A stretch of 64,000 nucleotides of DNA from Tannerella serpentiformis. Lineage in GTDB: Bacteria > Bacteroidota > Bacteroidia > Bacteroidales > Tannerellaceae. Within the stretch, counting starts at the first letter, position 1. Each line of letters opens with the position of its first letter. The DNA lies in NCBI RefSeq assembly GCF_003033925.1, contig NZ_CP028365.1, forward strand, positions 2,914,001 to 2,978,000, given 5' to 3'. Positions 36,273-45,226 of the stretch are shown piece by piece. The translations under genes and the position numbers were made by a program. The notes beneath the pieces were generated by a model that searched no databases, was not told where the DNA came from, and worked only from the letters and a program-made list of their open reading frames with translations.

Positions 36273-37073
36273 TTATTCCAGCGGTGGGAGTGGGGGCTCG
36301 AGTTGGTCGACGGACACGGACTCGCCGGGAGTGAGGCGGAGGCTGTCTACGTAAACTTTGCTCGAGGGGGCAATCACGCGCAGGTAGCCATAGATGCGCC
36401 GCACATAGTTGCCGGGCGGATTGATGAGCGCAACGCGATGCGGGCCGTCGGCGGTGATCGTGTCACGCTGGATGAGGGTGGAATCGTTTTCCACATCGGC
36501 GCGCAGGCTAACCACGATCCGCTCGTTCGCAGCCGGTTGTAATCCCCAAATCTGCATTTCCAGCACATACTCAGCGGCCGTAGCGTGCGCCCCGCCACCG
36601 GGCGAGGTTTCAAACACGACGCGGTCCGAAAGGTCGCTGGGAGAGAAGGCGTAGTAACGCTTGCCCGACCAGAGATCCGGAGTGGCGGGGCTCGACGACC
36701 GTCGGACGGTCACGTCGCTGCTGACCTCACTACCGGCCGATTTCAGTCGGCGGTCCACCTCCTCGAGCGCCATGTCACAGACGCCCATGTAAAGGTCCAA
36801 GTTGCGGCCGTACCACATCAACGAGCTGTCATACTGGGCTTCGGTGAGGTGGTGTTTGGCGAAAACATCGTTGAAGAGTGCGCGTCGCTGTTCGAAGGTC
36901 TCGTAACGCTGGGGTTCGTCGTAGATCATCGCCTCGGCGGTGTAGAGGTCGATCATCACGTCACGCATCTGCTTTTCTGTGAGCACACCCTCGGGCGTAT
37001 GGCTGCACGCCGAAAGGCCGATGAGGGCCGACAGACTCACTACAAGGAAGGTCTGAAATCCGGAGATAGTCAT
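36273..37073 (-). CDS. DUF4296 lipoprotein
   Basis: A 266-residue lipoprotein (lipobox LSAC near residue 23). The DUF4296 domain occupies residues 28-115 (LTEKQMRDVMIDLYTAEAMI, YDSSLMWYGRNLDLYM). The remainder, about 150 residues, is a beta-rich domain without a family I recognise (RYYAFSPSDLSDRVVFE onward). Function unknown. It follows lspA by 20 bp in an ileS-traR-lspA-DUF4296 order that is common in Bacteroidales, which suggests an envelope role. Confidence 0.8.
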   Translation of the reverse strand: MTISGFQTFLVVSLSALIGLSACSHTPEGVLTEKQMRDVMIDLYTAEAMIYDEPQRYETFEQRRALFNDVFAKHHLTEAQYDSSLMWYGRNLDLYMGVCDMALEEVDRRLKSAGSEVSSDVTVRRSSSPATPDLWSGKRYYAFSPSDLSDRVVFETSPGGGAHATAAEYVLEMQIWGLQPAANERIVVSLRADVENDSTLIQRDTITADGPHRVALINPPGNYVRRIYGYLRVIAPSSKVYVDSLRLTPGESVSVDQLEPPLPPLE

Positions 37074-37093
37074 GTAAGAATGGGGGAGGGGGA

Positions 37094-37744
37094 CTATTCT
37101 TTTTCGTCCTTCGAGGAGGAGGGTTTCTTAGAAAGGCTGAAGCTCAGCGTACGGCTGTGGAAGATGAGCAGCAGGAAGACACCGACGCAGATGCTCGAAT
37201 CGGCCAGGTTGAAAATGGGCCGAAAGAAGACGAACTCCTGCCCACCGAAGATGGGCACCCACGCGGGCAGTGTGGTCTCGATCAGCGGGAAGTAGAGCAT
37301 GTCCACGACTTTACCGTGCAACAGGGGTGCGTAGCCGCCGCTCGCGGGCATTAGTGTGGCCACCTGCCCATAGCTGTGATTGAAGATGACGCCGTAGAAG
37401 ACGCTGTCGATGATGTTCCCCAGGGCGCCCGCGAAGATCATGGCGATGCAGACGATGTAGCCCATGGGGTACTCCTTCCGAATGAGTTGCACCAAGTAGT
37501 AGCCGATGCCCACCACGGCCACGATGCGGAAGACGGAGAGGACGAGTTTGTTGAAGAACTCCATGCCGAACGCCATGCCGGGGTTCTCCGTGAAATAGAG
37601 TTGGAACCAAGGGAAGATGGTGATGCTCTCACCCAACGTCATGTGCGTCTTCACCCAAATCTTGAAGGCTTGGTCCAAAAAAAGGAGCAGCAGGATGATC
37701 GCCGCTGCTCCCCAAGCCTTAGTTGCTCGTGTCTGTTCGTTCAT
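37094..37744 (-). CDS. lspA: lipoprotein signal peptidase (signal peptidase II)
   Basis: A 216-residue inner-membrane aspartyl peptidase with four hydrophobic segments. The catalytic aspartates are in GALGNIIDSVFYG and FNLADSSICVG, the two conserved family motifs. It removes signal peptides from prolipoproteins such as the SusD-like, BamD and HmuY-like proteins here. The start overlaps the stop of the TraR/DksA-like gene (ATGA), so translation is coupled. It is longer than the typical 160-170 residues because of an insert of about 35 residues around PASGGYAPLLHGKVVDMLYF, usual for Bacteroidetes. Confidence 0.95.
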   Translation of the reverse strand: MNEQTRATKAWGAAAIILLLLFLDQAFKIWVKTHMTLGESITIFPWFQLYFTENPGMAFGMEFFNKLVLSVFRIVAVVGIGYYLVQLIRKEYPMGYIVCIAMIFAGALGNIIDSVFYGVIFNHSYGQVATLMPASGGYAPLLHGKVVDMLYFPLIETTLPAWVPIFGGQEFVFFRPIFNLADSSICVGVFLLLIFHSRTLSFSLSKKPSSSKDEKE

Positions 37745-38121
37745 TTCACGCCGCTTTGTTTGGCTTCGATGCTCAATGTGGCGTGGGGCACCGCCCGCAG
37801 TCGTTCTTTCGAGATCAGTTTGCCCGTCTCACGACAGATGCCGTAGGTCTTGTTTTCGATACGGATCAATGCCGCTTGCAGGTTCTGAATGAACTTCATC
37901 TGGCGCTGCGCCAACCGTCCGACTTCCTCTTTCGAGAGTGTCGAGGCACCCTCTTCCATCACCTTAAACGTGGGCGAGGTGTCGGATACATCATTGCCTT
38001 CCGAGTTGGAAATGCCTTCGCGCAGGAGGTCGTAATCCCTCTTTGCCTTATCTAACTTCTCCATAATGATGGTGCGAAACTCCTCGAGCTCCGCATCCGA
38101 GTATCGTGTTTTCTCAGCCAT
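37741..38121 (-). CDS. TraR/DksA-like protein lacking the zinc cysteines
   Basis: A 126-residue protein with a long N-terminal coiled coil (residues 8-85) and a C-terminal globule with YGICRETGKLISKERLRAVP. DksA binds the RNA polymerase secondary channel with the coiled-coil tip. Only one cysteine of the usual C4 zinc finger is present (YGIC), as in other Bacteroidales members I recall, so zinc is probably not bound. Placed between ileS and lspA. Transcription regulation is inferred from family. Confidence 0.85.
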   Translation of the reverse strand: MAEKTRYSDAELEEFRTIIMEKLDKAKRDYDLLREGISNSEGNDVSDTSPTFKVMEEGASTLSKEEVGRLAQRQMKFIQNLQAALIRIENKTYGICRETGKLISKERLRAVPHATLSIEAKQSGVK

Positions 38122-38192
38122 GACTCCAGTCTCCTTGATTGATATAATGTTTCGTTTCCTGTTGTTCTACTGTTTATTCCGTGAGTGTGTGG

Positions 38193-41100
38193 TTACACCT
38201 TCTCGATCTTGACGGGCAGTTGGAAGTCGTCAAACTCCAAGTCCGTCATGTTGGCAGAGCGTTCCGTGGTGGTTATGGCATCGGCCAACACCTGCCGACG
38301 GATATAGTCGCCATACGTTTCGAGCACGCCCTCCATCTCTTCTGCCGGAGCGAGGGTAACGCGGATATGATCCGTGATTTCCAATCCGCTGCTCTTGCGC
38401 AGGTTCTGTAAGCGGTTCACCAACTCGCGAGCAAGTCCCTCGCGGCGCAACTCGTCCGTCACCGTGATGTCGAGCGCAATAGTCAAGCGACCTTCATTGG
38501 CTACGAGCCATCCGGGGATGTCCTCGGAGATGATCTCCACGTCGTCCGTCAGCACCGTGCAGGCGTTGCCTTCGATGGGGAAGGTGAACGATCCGTCGCG
38601 TTCGAACGTGGCGATCTCCGCTTGTGTCATCGCTTGGATAGCCGCCGCGAGTGCCTTCATCACCTTGCCGTAACGTGGGCCGAGCTTCTTGAAGTCGGGC
38701 TTCACCTTCTTCACAAGGATGTTCGATCCGGCATCGGCGAACTTCAGCTCCTTCACGTTGACCTCGTTCAGGATGATGTCCTGCACCGCCTCCACGGCTG
38801 CGCGCTGATGTTCGTCGACAGCAGAGACGAGCAGGGTGTGCAGGGGTTGGCGCACCTTGATATTCACCTTCCGACGCAGCGCCAACGTCATCGAAGAGAT
38901 GTCCTGTGCGATCTGCATCCGTTCCTCCAACTCCTTATCGATCATCGCCTCGTCGCACACGGGGAAGTCGGCCAAATGCACCGATTCGGCGCTCTCGCGT
39001 CCCGTCACGGCGATCAGGTCGCCATAGAGACGATCGGCATAGAAGGGTGCGATGGGCGCCATCAACTTGGCCACCGTCTCCAAGCAGGTATAGAGCGTCT
39101 GATAAGCCGACAACTTATCGGTTGTCATGCCGCCGCCCCAGAAACGTCGACGATTGAGCCGCACGTACCAGTTACTCAGGTGGTCGTTGATGAAGTCCGC
39201 TATGGCACGGCCCGCGCGGGTCGGATCGTACGTATTCAGATAGCCGTCCACGTCCTTAACGAGCGAGTGGAGCAGTGACAAGATCCAACGATCGATCTCC
39301 GGGCGCTCGGCCATCGGCACGTCTGGCTCGCTGTAGGTGAAGCCGTCGACATTGGCGTAGAGGGCAAAGAAGGAGTACGTATTGTATAAGGTGCCGAAGA
39401 ACTTGCGACGCATCTCTTCGACACCGTCTGGATCGAATTTCAGGTTGTCCCACGGCGAGGCGTTCGTGATCATGTACCAGCGCAGCGGATCGGAGCCGTA
39501 CTGCCGAATGGTCGCAAACGGATCGACGGCGTTGCCGAGGCGCTTGGACATCTTGTTGCCATTCTTATCGAGCACGAGGCCGTTGGAGACAACGTTTTTG
39601 AAGGCCACACTATCGAAGAGCATGGTGCCCAGTGCATGGAGCGTGAAGAACCAGCCACGTGTCTGGTCGACCCCTTCGGCGATAAAGTCAGCGGGGTAGA
39701 CTTTGCGTGCGTCGAAGGCCTCCTTATTCTCGAACGGATAATGGATCTGTGCGTAAGGCATGGCGCCGGAGTCGAACCATACGTCGATGAGGTCCGTCTC
39801 ACGCTTCATCGGGCGCCCTGTGGGGGAGACGAGCACGATGTCGTCCACGTAAGGGCGATGCAGGTCGATACGGTCGTAATTCTCGGCCGTGTAAGTATCG
39901 GGCACGAAGCCGTTGTCCTTATAGGGATTGCTCTTCATGAAGCCCGCTTCAACGGAGCGTTCGATCTCGGCGTAGAGTTCGCTGACGGAGCCGATGCACT
40001 TCTCTTCCGCATTGTCTTCCGTGCGCCAAATGGGCAGCGGCGTGCCCCAATAGCGGCTACGGCTCAGGTTCCAATCTTGCAAGTTCTCGAGCCATTTGCC
40101 GAAGCGACCCGTGCCTGTGCTTTGTGGCTTCCAGTTGATCGTGTTGTTGAGCTCGATCATGCGATCGCGGCAGGCGGTGGTGCGGATAAACCAGCTGTCA
40201 AGCGGATAGTAAAGGATGGACTTATCGGTGCGCCAGCAGTGCGGATAGTTGTGCACGTATTTCTCGATCTTGAAAGCCTGCCCCTGCTGCTTGAGCATGA
40301 CACAGAGGTCGACGTCGAGCGGATCCTTGTCGTTGGGGTTGGTGAGGGCGGGATCGTAATCGTTCTTCACGTAGCGCCCTGCGTATTCCTTATATAAGGC
40401 TGTGTTTACGCGCTCCTTCACGTAGGTCTCGTCGAGGTCTTCGAGGCGATAGAAGCGCCCCTTGAGGTCGACGGCTGGGCGAAGATTTCCAGCCTTATCG
40501 ACAAGTTGCAACGGTGGGATGCCGAAGGCTTTACCCACGCGGGCGTCGTCAGCACCAAAGGTGGGAGCGATGTGCACGATGCCTGTACCATCTTCCGTCG
40601 TGACGTAACTGTCGGAGATGAGGCGGAAGGCACCGTCGCCGGGGTTGAACCAAGGGATGAGTTGCTCGTAAGAGAGCCCGACAAGGTCGCGGCCTTTGCA
40701 TCGGCCGATCACCTCGTAAGGGATCAGTTTGTCGCCCGGCTTGTAGGCGCTGAGGGGCATGTCTGCGGCCTTGGGGTTGAAGTAAGCCGCGAGGCGTGCC
40801 TCGGCCAAGATGTAGGTGTTTGGGGCGCCCGTGTAGGGGTTGAAGGAGCGAACAGCCACGTAGTCGATGTCTGCGCCGACGCACAGCGCCGTATTCGATG
40901 ATAACGTCCACGGCGTTGTGGTCCACGCAAGAAAATAAACGTCCGACGGCGCGTCACTGCCGGCGAACACACTTCTCTGGAAGTCGTTGGCGAGCTGCTC
41001 GGGCTTTACGGCCCGGAACTGCGCCGTCACGGTCGTATCCTTCACGTCGCGGTAGCAACCGGGCTGGTTCAGCTCGTGCGAGCTGAGCCCCGTGCCCGCC

Positions 41101-41657
41101 GCAGGCGAGTAGGGTTGTATGGTGTATCCTTTATAGAGGAGTCCTTTTTCGTAGAGGGCCTTGAGCAGGTACCAAAGGGTTTCGATGTAGCGGTTGTCGT
41201 AGGTGATGTAGGGGTGCTCCATGTCGACCCAGTAGCCCATCTGCTGCGTGAGGTCTTCCCACTCCTTGGTGTAGGTCATCACGTTCTTGCGGCAGGCGGC
41301 GTTGTATTCGGCCACGCTGACCTTGCGCCCGATGTCCTCTTTGGTGATGCCTAATTCTTTTTCGACGCCGAGCTCCACGGGCAGTCCGTGGGTGTCCCAA
41401 CCGGCTTTGCGATCGACGCGGAAGCCTTTCATCGTTTTGTATCGGCAGAAGATGTCTTTGATCGTGCGGGCGATGACGTGGTGGATGCCCGGCATGCCGT
41501 TGGCCGAGGGCGGGCCCTCGTAGAACACGAAATCAGGCGCTCCCGTACGTATAGATAGGCTCTTGTGGAAGAGGTCGCCCTCTTGCCACTTCTTCAACAC
41601 TTCACGATTGATCTCCGACAAATCGAATGAATCATACTCGGCAAATCGATTCTTCAT
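38193..41657 (-). CDS. ileS: isoleucyl-tRNA synthetase (long form)
   Basis: A 1154-residue class I synthetase. The HIGH-type motif is GIHHVIAR (about 58-65) and the KMSKR motif is NGNKMSKRLGN (about 690-700). Editing domain (about 200-420), anticodon-binding helices (about 790-950) and a C-terminal extension complete the long, eukaryote-like form usual in Bacteroidetes. It charges tRNA-Ile with isoleucine and edits valine. It leads the ileS-traR-lspA-DUF4296 set, 71 bp before the TraR-like gene. Its -7 element is at 41703-41710 and array I lies upstream. Confidence 0.97.
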   Translation of the reverse strand: MKNRFAEYDSFDLSEINREVLKKWQEGDLFHKSLSIRTGAPDFVFYEGPPSANGMPGIHHVIARTIKDIFCRYKTMKGFRVDRKAGWDTHGLPVELGVEKELGITKEDIGRKVSVAEYNAACRKNVMTYTKEWEDLTQQMGYWVDMEHPYITYDNRYIETLWYLLKALYEKGLLYKGYTIQPYSPAAGTGLSSHELNQPGCYRDVKDTTVTAQFRAVKPEQLANDFQRSVFAGSDAPSDVYFLAWTTTPWTLSSNTALCVGADIDYVAVRSFNPYTGAPNTYILAEARLAAYFNPKAADMPLSAYKPGDKLIPYEVIGRCKGRDLVGLSYEQLIPWFNPGDGAFRLISDSYVTTEDGTGIVHIAPTFGADDARVGKAFGIPPLQLVDKAGNLRPAVDLKGRFYRLEDLDETYVKERVNTALYKEYAGRYVKNDYDPALTNPNDKDPLDVDLCVMLKQQGQAFKIEKYVHNYPHCWRTDKSILYYPLDSWFIRTTACRDRMIELNNTINWKPQSTGTGRFGKWLENLQDWNLSRSRYWGTPLPIWRTEDNAEEKCIGSVSELYAEIERSVEAGFMKSNPYKDNGFVPDTYTAENYDRIDLHRPYVDDIVLVSPTGRPMKRETDLIDVWFDSGAMPYAQIHYPFENKEAFDARKVYPADFIAEGVDQTRGWFFTLHALGTMLFDSVAFKNVVSNGLVLDKNGNKMSKRLGNAVDPFATIRQYGSDPLRWYMITNASPWDNLKFDPDGVEEMRRKFFGTLYNTYSFFALYANVDGFTYSEPDVPMAERPEIDRWILSLLHSLVKDVDGYLNTYDPTRAGRAIADFINDHLSNWYVRLNRRRFWGGGMTTDKLSAYQTLYTCLETVAKLMAPIAPFYADRLYGDLIAVTGRESAESVHLADFPVCDEAMIDKELEERMQIAQDISSMTLALRRKVNIKVRQPLHTLLVSAVDEHQRAAVEAVQDIILNEVNVKELKFADAGSNILVKKVKPDFKKLGPRYGKVMKALAAAIQAMTQAEIATFERDGSFTFPIEGNACTVLTDDVEIISEDIPGWLVANEGRLTIALDITVTDELRREGLARELVNRLQNLRKSSGLEITDHIRVTLAPAEEMEGVLETYGDYIRRQVLADAITTTERSANMTDLEFDDFQLPVKIEKV

Positions 41658-41702
41658 CTTGCGTATATCTACTTAATCTGTTATCTTCTTGGAAAATCGC
41701 CG

Positions 41703-41710
41703 CAAAAGTA
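41703..41710 (-). promoter_or_regulatory. -7 element (TACTTTTG) of ileS
   Basis: Minus-strand TACTTTTG, 46 bp before the ileS ATG. The -33 is not clear. Array I begins about 105 bp further upstream. Confidence 0.6.
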
Positions 41711-41814
41711 ATCTTTCGAGTGAATTGAAAAAGGTGAGAAGTGGCCCCCGACGGGTGGCTTATTGCGGCTTGGAGCCAGTGATTTGGATGGGCTATATAG
41801 CTACGCCCAAGGCA

Positions 41815-42391
41815 TGATCGTGCTGGCGACAGTGTCGCCGGGGCTATCACACCCCATGATCGTGCCGGCGACAGTGTCGCCGGGGCTACCACACCCCATG
41901 ATCATGCTGGCGACAGTGTCGCCGGGGCTACCATACCCCATGATCGTGCTGGCGACAGTGTCGCCGGGGCTACTACACCCCATGATCGTGCTGGCGACAG
42001 TGTCGCCGGGGCTACCATACCCCATGATCATGCTGGCGACAGTGTCGCCGGGGCTATCACACCCCATGATCGTGCCGGCAGACATTCTGCCGCGACCATC
42101 ACACCCCATGATCGTGCCGGCAGACATTCTGCCGAGGCTATCACACCCCATGAGTACGTCGGCAGACATTCTGCCGCGACCATCACACCCCATGATCGTG
42201 CCGGCAGACATTCTGCCGCGACTATCACACCCCATGATCGTGCTGGCAGACATTCTGCCGCGACTATCACACCCCATGAGTACGCCGGCAGACATTCTGC
42301 CGCGACTATCACACCCCATGATCGTGCCGGCAGACATTCTGCCGCGACTATCACACCCCATGAGTATGCCGGCAGACATTCTGCCGAGTGA
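41815..42391. repeat. array I: 14 units of exactly 42 bp with a change of palindrome
   Basis: Palindrome starts: 41825, 41867, 41909, 41951, 41993, 42035 carry GGCGACAGTGTCGCC; 42077, 42119, 42161, 42203, 42245, 42287, 42329, 42371 carry GGCAGACATTCTGCC. Spacing is 42 bp throughout, with common ATCACACCCCATGAT between. Both arms of the dyad change together at the switch, so dyad symmetry is conserved while sequence is not. Located upstream of ileS. Confidence 0.95.
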
Positions 42392-42419
42392 ATGAACGCC
42401 CCTGCGCCCAAACAGTGCC

Positions 42420-44993
42420 TCAAAACGAGAATTGCACCTTGAAGCGGACGCCGCTGTTGGGCGTGTGCGGGTGGTCGCGGTAGGAGAGGCGCCAGACGTA
42501 GTCCACGCGGACGAGCTTGAAGATGTTGTCGAGGCCGACGCTTAGCTCCATGTAGGGACGGCGGCCCATGAGGTAGGTGTTCGAGGGGAAGGCGTAGAGG
42601 CCGGCGTTGTCGGCGAGGAAGGGGTTGTTCTTATCCGTGAGCGTGCCGTACCAGCCGCGGAAGGCAACGACCTCGCGCAGTTGCAGGCGCTTGAGGAGCG
42701 GCAGGCGGTTGAGCAGCGCGCCATTAAGAAAGTAGGTGGCTTCCCAGGAGACGAAGCGGTCGTTGATGAACTCCATCGGATCCATTAGGGCGTAGCTCTC
42801 GGGCTCGATGGAGTATGACAAGTTGGCATTCGGAATGATCAGTAGCGGGTAGGGCACACGATTCCAGACGGCGCCCGCCTGGCCGTAGAGGTCGATGTAG
42901 CCAAAGGGCGAGAGCCAGAAGCGCTTGCGGACGCCGAGCTCGGTGCGGTTGTAATTATGCTCGGTGCCGAGGATGCCGCGGCGGGCCAGCGTGTGGGTGA
43001 GGGTGATGATGGGCGCGTCGAGCGTGATGGGATAGCGGTAGTTGCGCGACTGGTAGAACTTTTCGTTGGGCGCCCAGCGTATGCTGACCTCTAACTGTGC
43101 CGATTGATAGCTCTTTACGGGCACGGTGGTGGCGTCGGGAAGGAAGCGCTGGAAAGGCACGTAGCGGGTGGCCCACTCGGTGCGGTGGCGCAGGGTGAGG
43201 CCATAGCCGAGGCCGTTGTAATGCTCATGGTAGTAGCTCAGCTCGGCGTTGCGCATGTAGGTGATGAGGTCGTTGCGGCGACGCTTGGGCATCATAAAGA
43301 TGTTGTCGGGGTTGGTGTAGAGGTAGTGTTGGCCGATCTGATTGATGTCGTAACGATACTCGGCGCGTAGGTAATGGAAGGGGAATTCCTTGCGGAAGTT
43401 GCGCTTCTTGTTGAAGGAATATTCGGCCAAAATGTCACCCTTCAGCTTCCTGTCGCCCGCCCCGTAGGCCGCGTAACCATCGATGAAGAAGCGGTTGCTG
43501 AGGGCCGTGGTCGTTGTTCCACCGAAGCGATAGCGGGCCCCCTCGAGGACGTTGCCACTGATGAAGGTGTTGACCGGGCCGAACTCCACGGGGCTATTCT
43601 TCTCCATCGGCTGCACGTAGCCGCCGATCAGTGCGCTGGCCACCTTCTCCGTCCAGTAGAAGACGGGGACGCGCCGCAGCTGGGCCATCATTCGCTCGAC
43701 CGACGTCTGGCGGGTGGCGTCGCTGGTGCTGTCGCCCTGCTGCGCGCGTTGCTGCTGCCAGTAGTCGTCCGACCGGCGGCGTGCCTCCTCGGTCTCCATC
43801 ACGGGGTTGTTTTCGCGAAAGACGGACGAGTCGTCGGGCGCCCGGAACGATTGGTTGCGGTAGAGGCAGATGCGACGCGCATAGGTGCCCTTGCTCTTGG
43901 CATGGAGGCGGAACTCGACCGTGATGTCGTTCTTGAGGATGAGCCGTGTGCCGTCGTCGGTGCGGCGGAAATCCTGCTCAATCTGCATGAAGTCGACGTA
44001 GTTCAGATTGATGTGTTTAGGCACATTCAGGCGGACGCGGCGGACGAAGTAGGTGGAGTCGAGCGTGACGTAGAGGTGGCCTGTGAAGCCAAACGATTCG
44101 GCGTTGAAGGGCACGAAGCTGAGGTCGGCACAGCGCTCGCCATCGATCTCGACGGTGTCCGTGAGATAGTACTTATAAAAGGTAGGGCCGAAGGAGGCCA
44201 GCGGACTGACGAAGCGCTGGAGGAAGAGGGGAATGTTGTCCTGAAAGACGTCCGGCTCACGGAACACCTCATTGACGAACTGCGTGATGCCGTCCTCAGA
44301 GAAGATCTCTACGAGCCCCGCCCGCTTGACGCCCTGCACCAAGCGACGCTCCGTGCGCGGCGTGCGGCGGAAGTAGGTCTGTTCGATCACTTCCTCGTTG
44401 TAGAGCGGCAGGATGGGCTTTCCGGAGACGTGCGAGGTATCGATATAGTCGAAGATGAAGTCGATGCGACGGTAACGCTTCTTGCCGCGCTCCTCGGCCT
44501 CCTCGAAGTCGTTTTTGGCGAAAATCTTACGGTCGTAAGTGCTGAAGCTGAAGTAGTCGTGGTTGCGAGGGGCATTAAGCTCGCGGCGTTCGATCACGTT
44601 CCGGACGAAGTCCACCGCCTGGTTGCGACGGGAGTAACGCTCGTGTCCGGGCCGCACCACAACATCATTCAGCGTGTACGTCATGGGCTGGAGCCGAATG
44701 GTGAGGCGGTTCGTGCCGCTAAGGGAGCGCTCATAAGTTTCGTATCCCAAATACGAGACGCTGAGGGTCCGTGCGGCGGATTCAGCCTCGAGGGTGAAGC
44801 GGCCGTTGTTGTCGGTGACGGTACCGATGGTCGTTCCTTTCAGCATCACGGCGACGGCCGGCAGCGCCTCACCTGTGACGGAGTCTTTTACGATACCCTC
44901 GACGTGCACCGTGTGTTGCGCCTGCGTTCGTGTCGTCCACGGGCCACAGAGCCCCAGAAGCATGAGCAGAGCGCAGAAAATTCTTCTTGTCAT
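42420..44993 (-). CDS. DUF5686/CarboxypepD-like outer-membrane protein
   Basis: An 857-residue protein with a signal peptide (to TQAQ), a CarboxypepD-like domain (29-105; VEGIVKDSVTGEALPAVAVM) and the DUF5686 domain, a large beta-rich region ending VRFKVQFSF, a typical barrel terminus with phenylalanine. Role unknown; Bacteroidetes members are widespread outer-membrane proteins. It has no TonB plug signature. Transcribed alone, divergent from the transporter at 45227. Confidence 0.85.
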   Translation of the reverse strand: MTRRIFCALLMLLGLCGPWTTRTQAQHTVHVEGIVKDSVTGEALPAVAVMLKGTTIGTVTDNNGRFTLEAESAARTLSVSYLGYETYERSLSGTNRLTIRLQPMTYTLNDVVVRPGHERYSRRNQAVDFVRNVIERRELNAPRNHDYFSFSTYDRKIFAKNDFEEAEERGKKRYRRIDFIFDYIDTSHVSGKPILPLYNEEVIEQTYFRRTPRTERRLVQGVKRAGLVEIFSEDGITQFVNEVFREPDVFQDNIPLFLQRFVSPLASFGPTFYKYYLTDTVEIDGERCADLSFVPFNAESFGFTGHLYVTLDSTYFVRRVRLNVPKHINLNYVDFMQIEQDFRRTDDGTRLILKNDITVEFRLHAKSKGTYARRICLYRNQSFRAPDDSSVFRENNPVMETEEARRRSDDYWQQQRAQQGDSTSDATRQTSVERMMAQLRRVPVFYWTEKVASALIGGYVQPMEKNSPVEFGPVNTFISGNVLEGARYRFGGTTTTALSNRFFIDGYAAYGAGDRKLKGDILAEYSFNKKRNFRKEFPFHYLRAEYRYDINQIGQHYLYTNPDNIFMMPKRRRNDLITYMRNAELSYYHEHYNGLGYGLTLRHRTEWATRYVPFQRFLPDATTVPVKSYQSAQLEVSIRWAPNEKFYQSRNYRYPITLDAPIITLTHTLARRGILGTEHNYNRTELGVRKRFWLSPFGYIDLYGQAGAVWNRVPYPLLIIPNANLSYSIEPESYALMDPMEFINDRFVSWEATYFLNGALLNRLPLLKRLQLREVVAFRGWYGTLTDKNNPFLADNAGLYAFPSNTYLMGRRPYMELSVGLDNIFKLVRVDYVWRLSYRDHPHTPNSGVRFKVQFSF

Positions 44994-45141
44994 TTTGGAT
45001 CAATGGGTAGAGGATCAGAAAAAATGGGTCGCGAAAGTCGAGCTTTTCATTCGAGGGCGTGGGGATTTGTAAGCATACGGACATAAATAGAGAAAGGAAG
45101 AATAGAAAATGCGACCGGGGGCTATGTTTTTTGGCATGACC

Positions 45142-45180
45142 CTGAAATCAGCAATTTCAGTGCTTAGAAAAAAATCTAAG
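45142..45180. promoter_or_regulatory. two inverted repeats upstream of the AspT paralogue
   Basis: CTGAAAT-N5-ATTTCAG (45142-45160) and CTTAGA-A6-TCTAAG (45163-45180) are perfect dyads that end just upstream of the -7 element at 45195. They look like operators for a dimeric regulator; this is inference. The remainder of the 233-bp divergent gap is unremarkable. Confidence 0.5.
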
Positions 45181-45194
45181 TCTTATTCACCCTC

Positions 45195-45202
45195 TACCTT
45201 TG
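45195..45202 (+). promoter_or_regulatory. -7 element (TACCTTTG) of the AspT paralogue
   Basis: TAnnTTTG match 24 bp before the ATG at 45227. Confidence 0.65.
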
Positions 45203-45226
45203 CGGCCGAACTCAGAGAGAAGAACA

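Noticed and set aside
41763-42395. Open frames of 210, 192 and 131 residues with MIVLATVSPGL-like or GCDSRGRMSAG-like repeats
   Set aside because: Repeat translations of array I in several frames and both strands.
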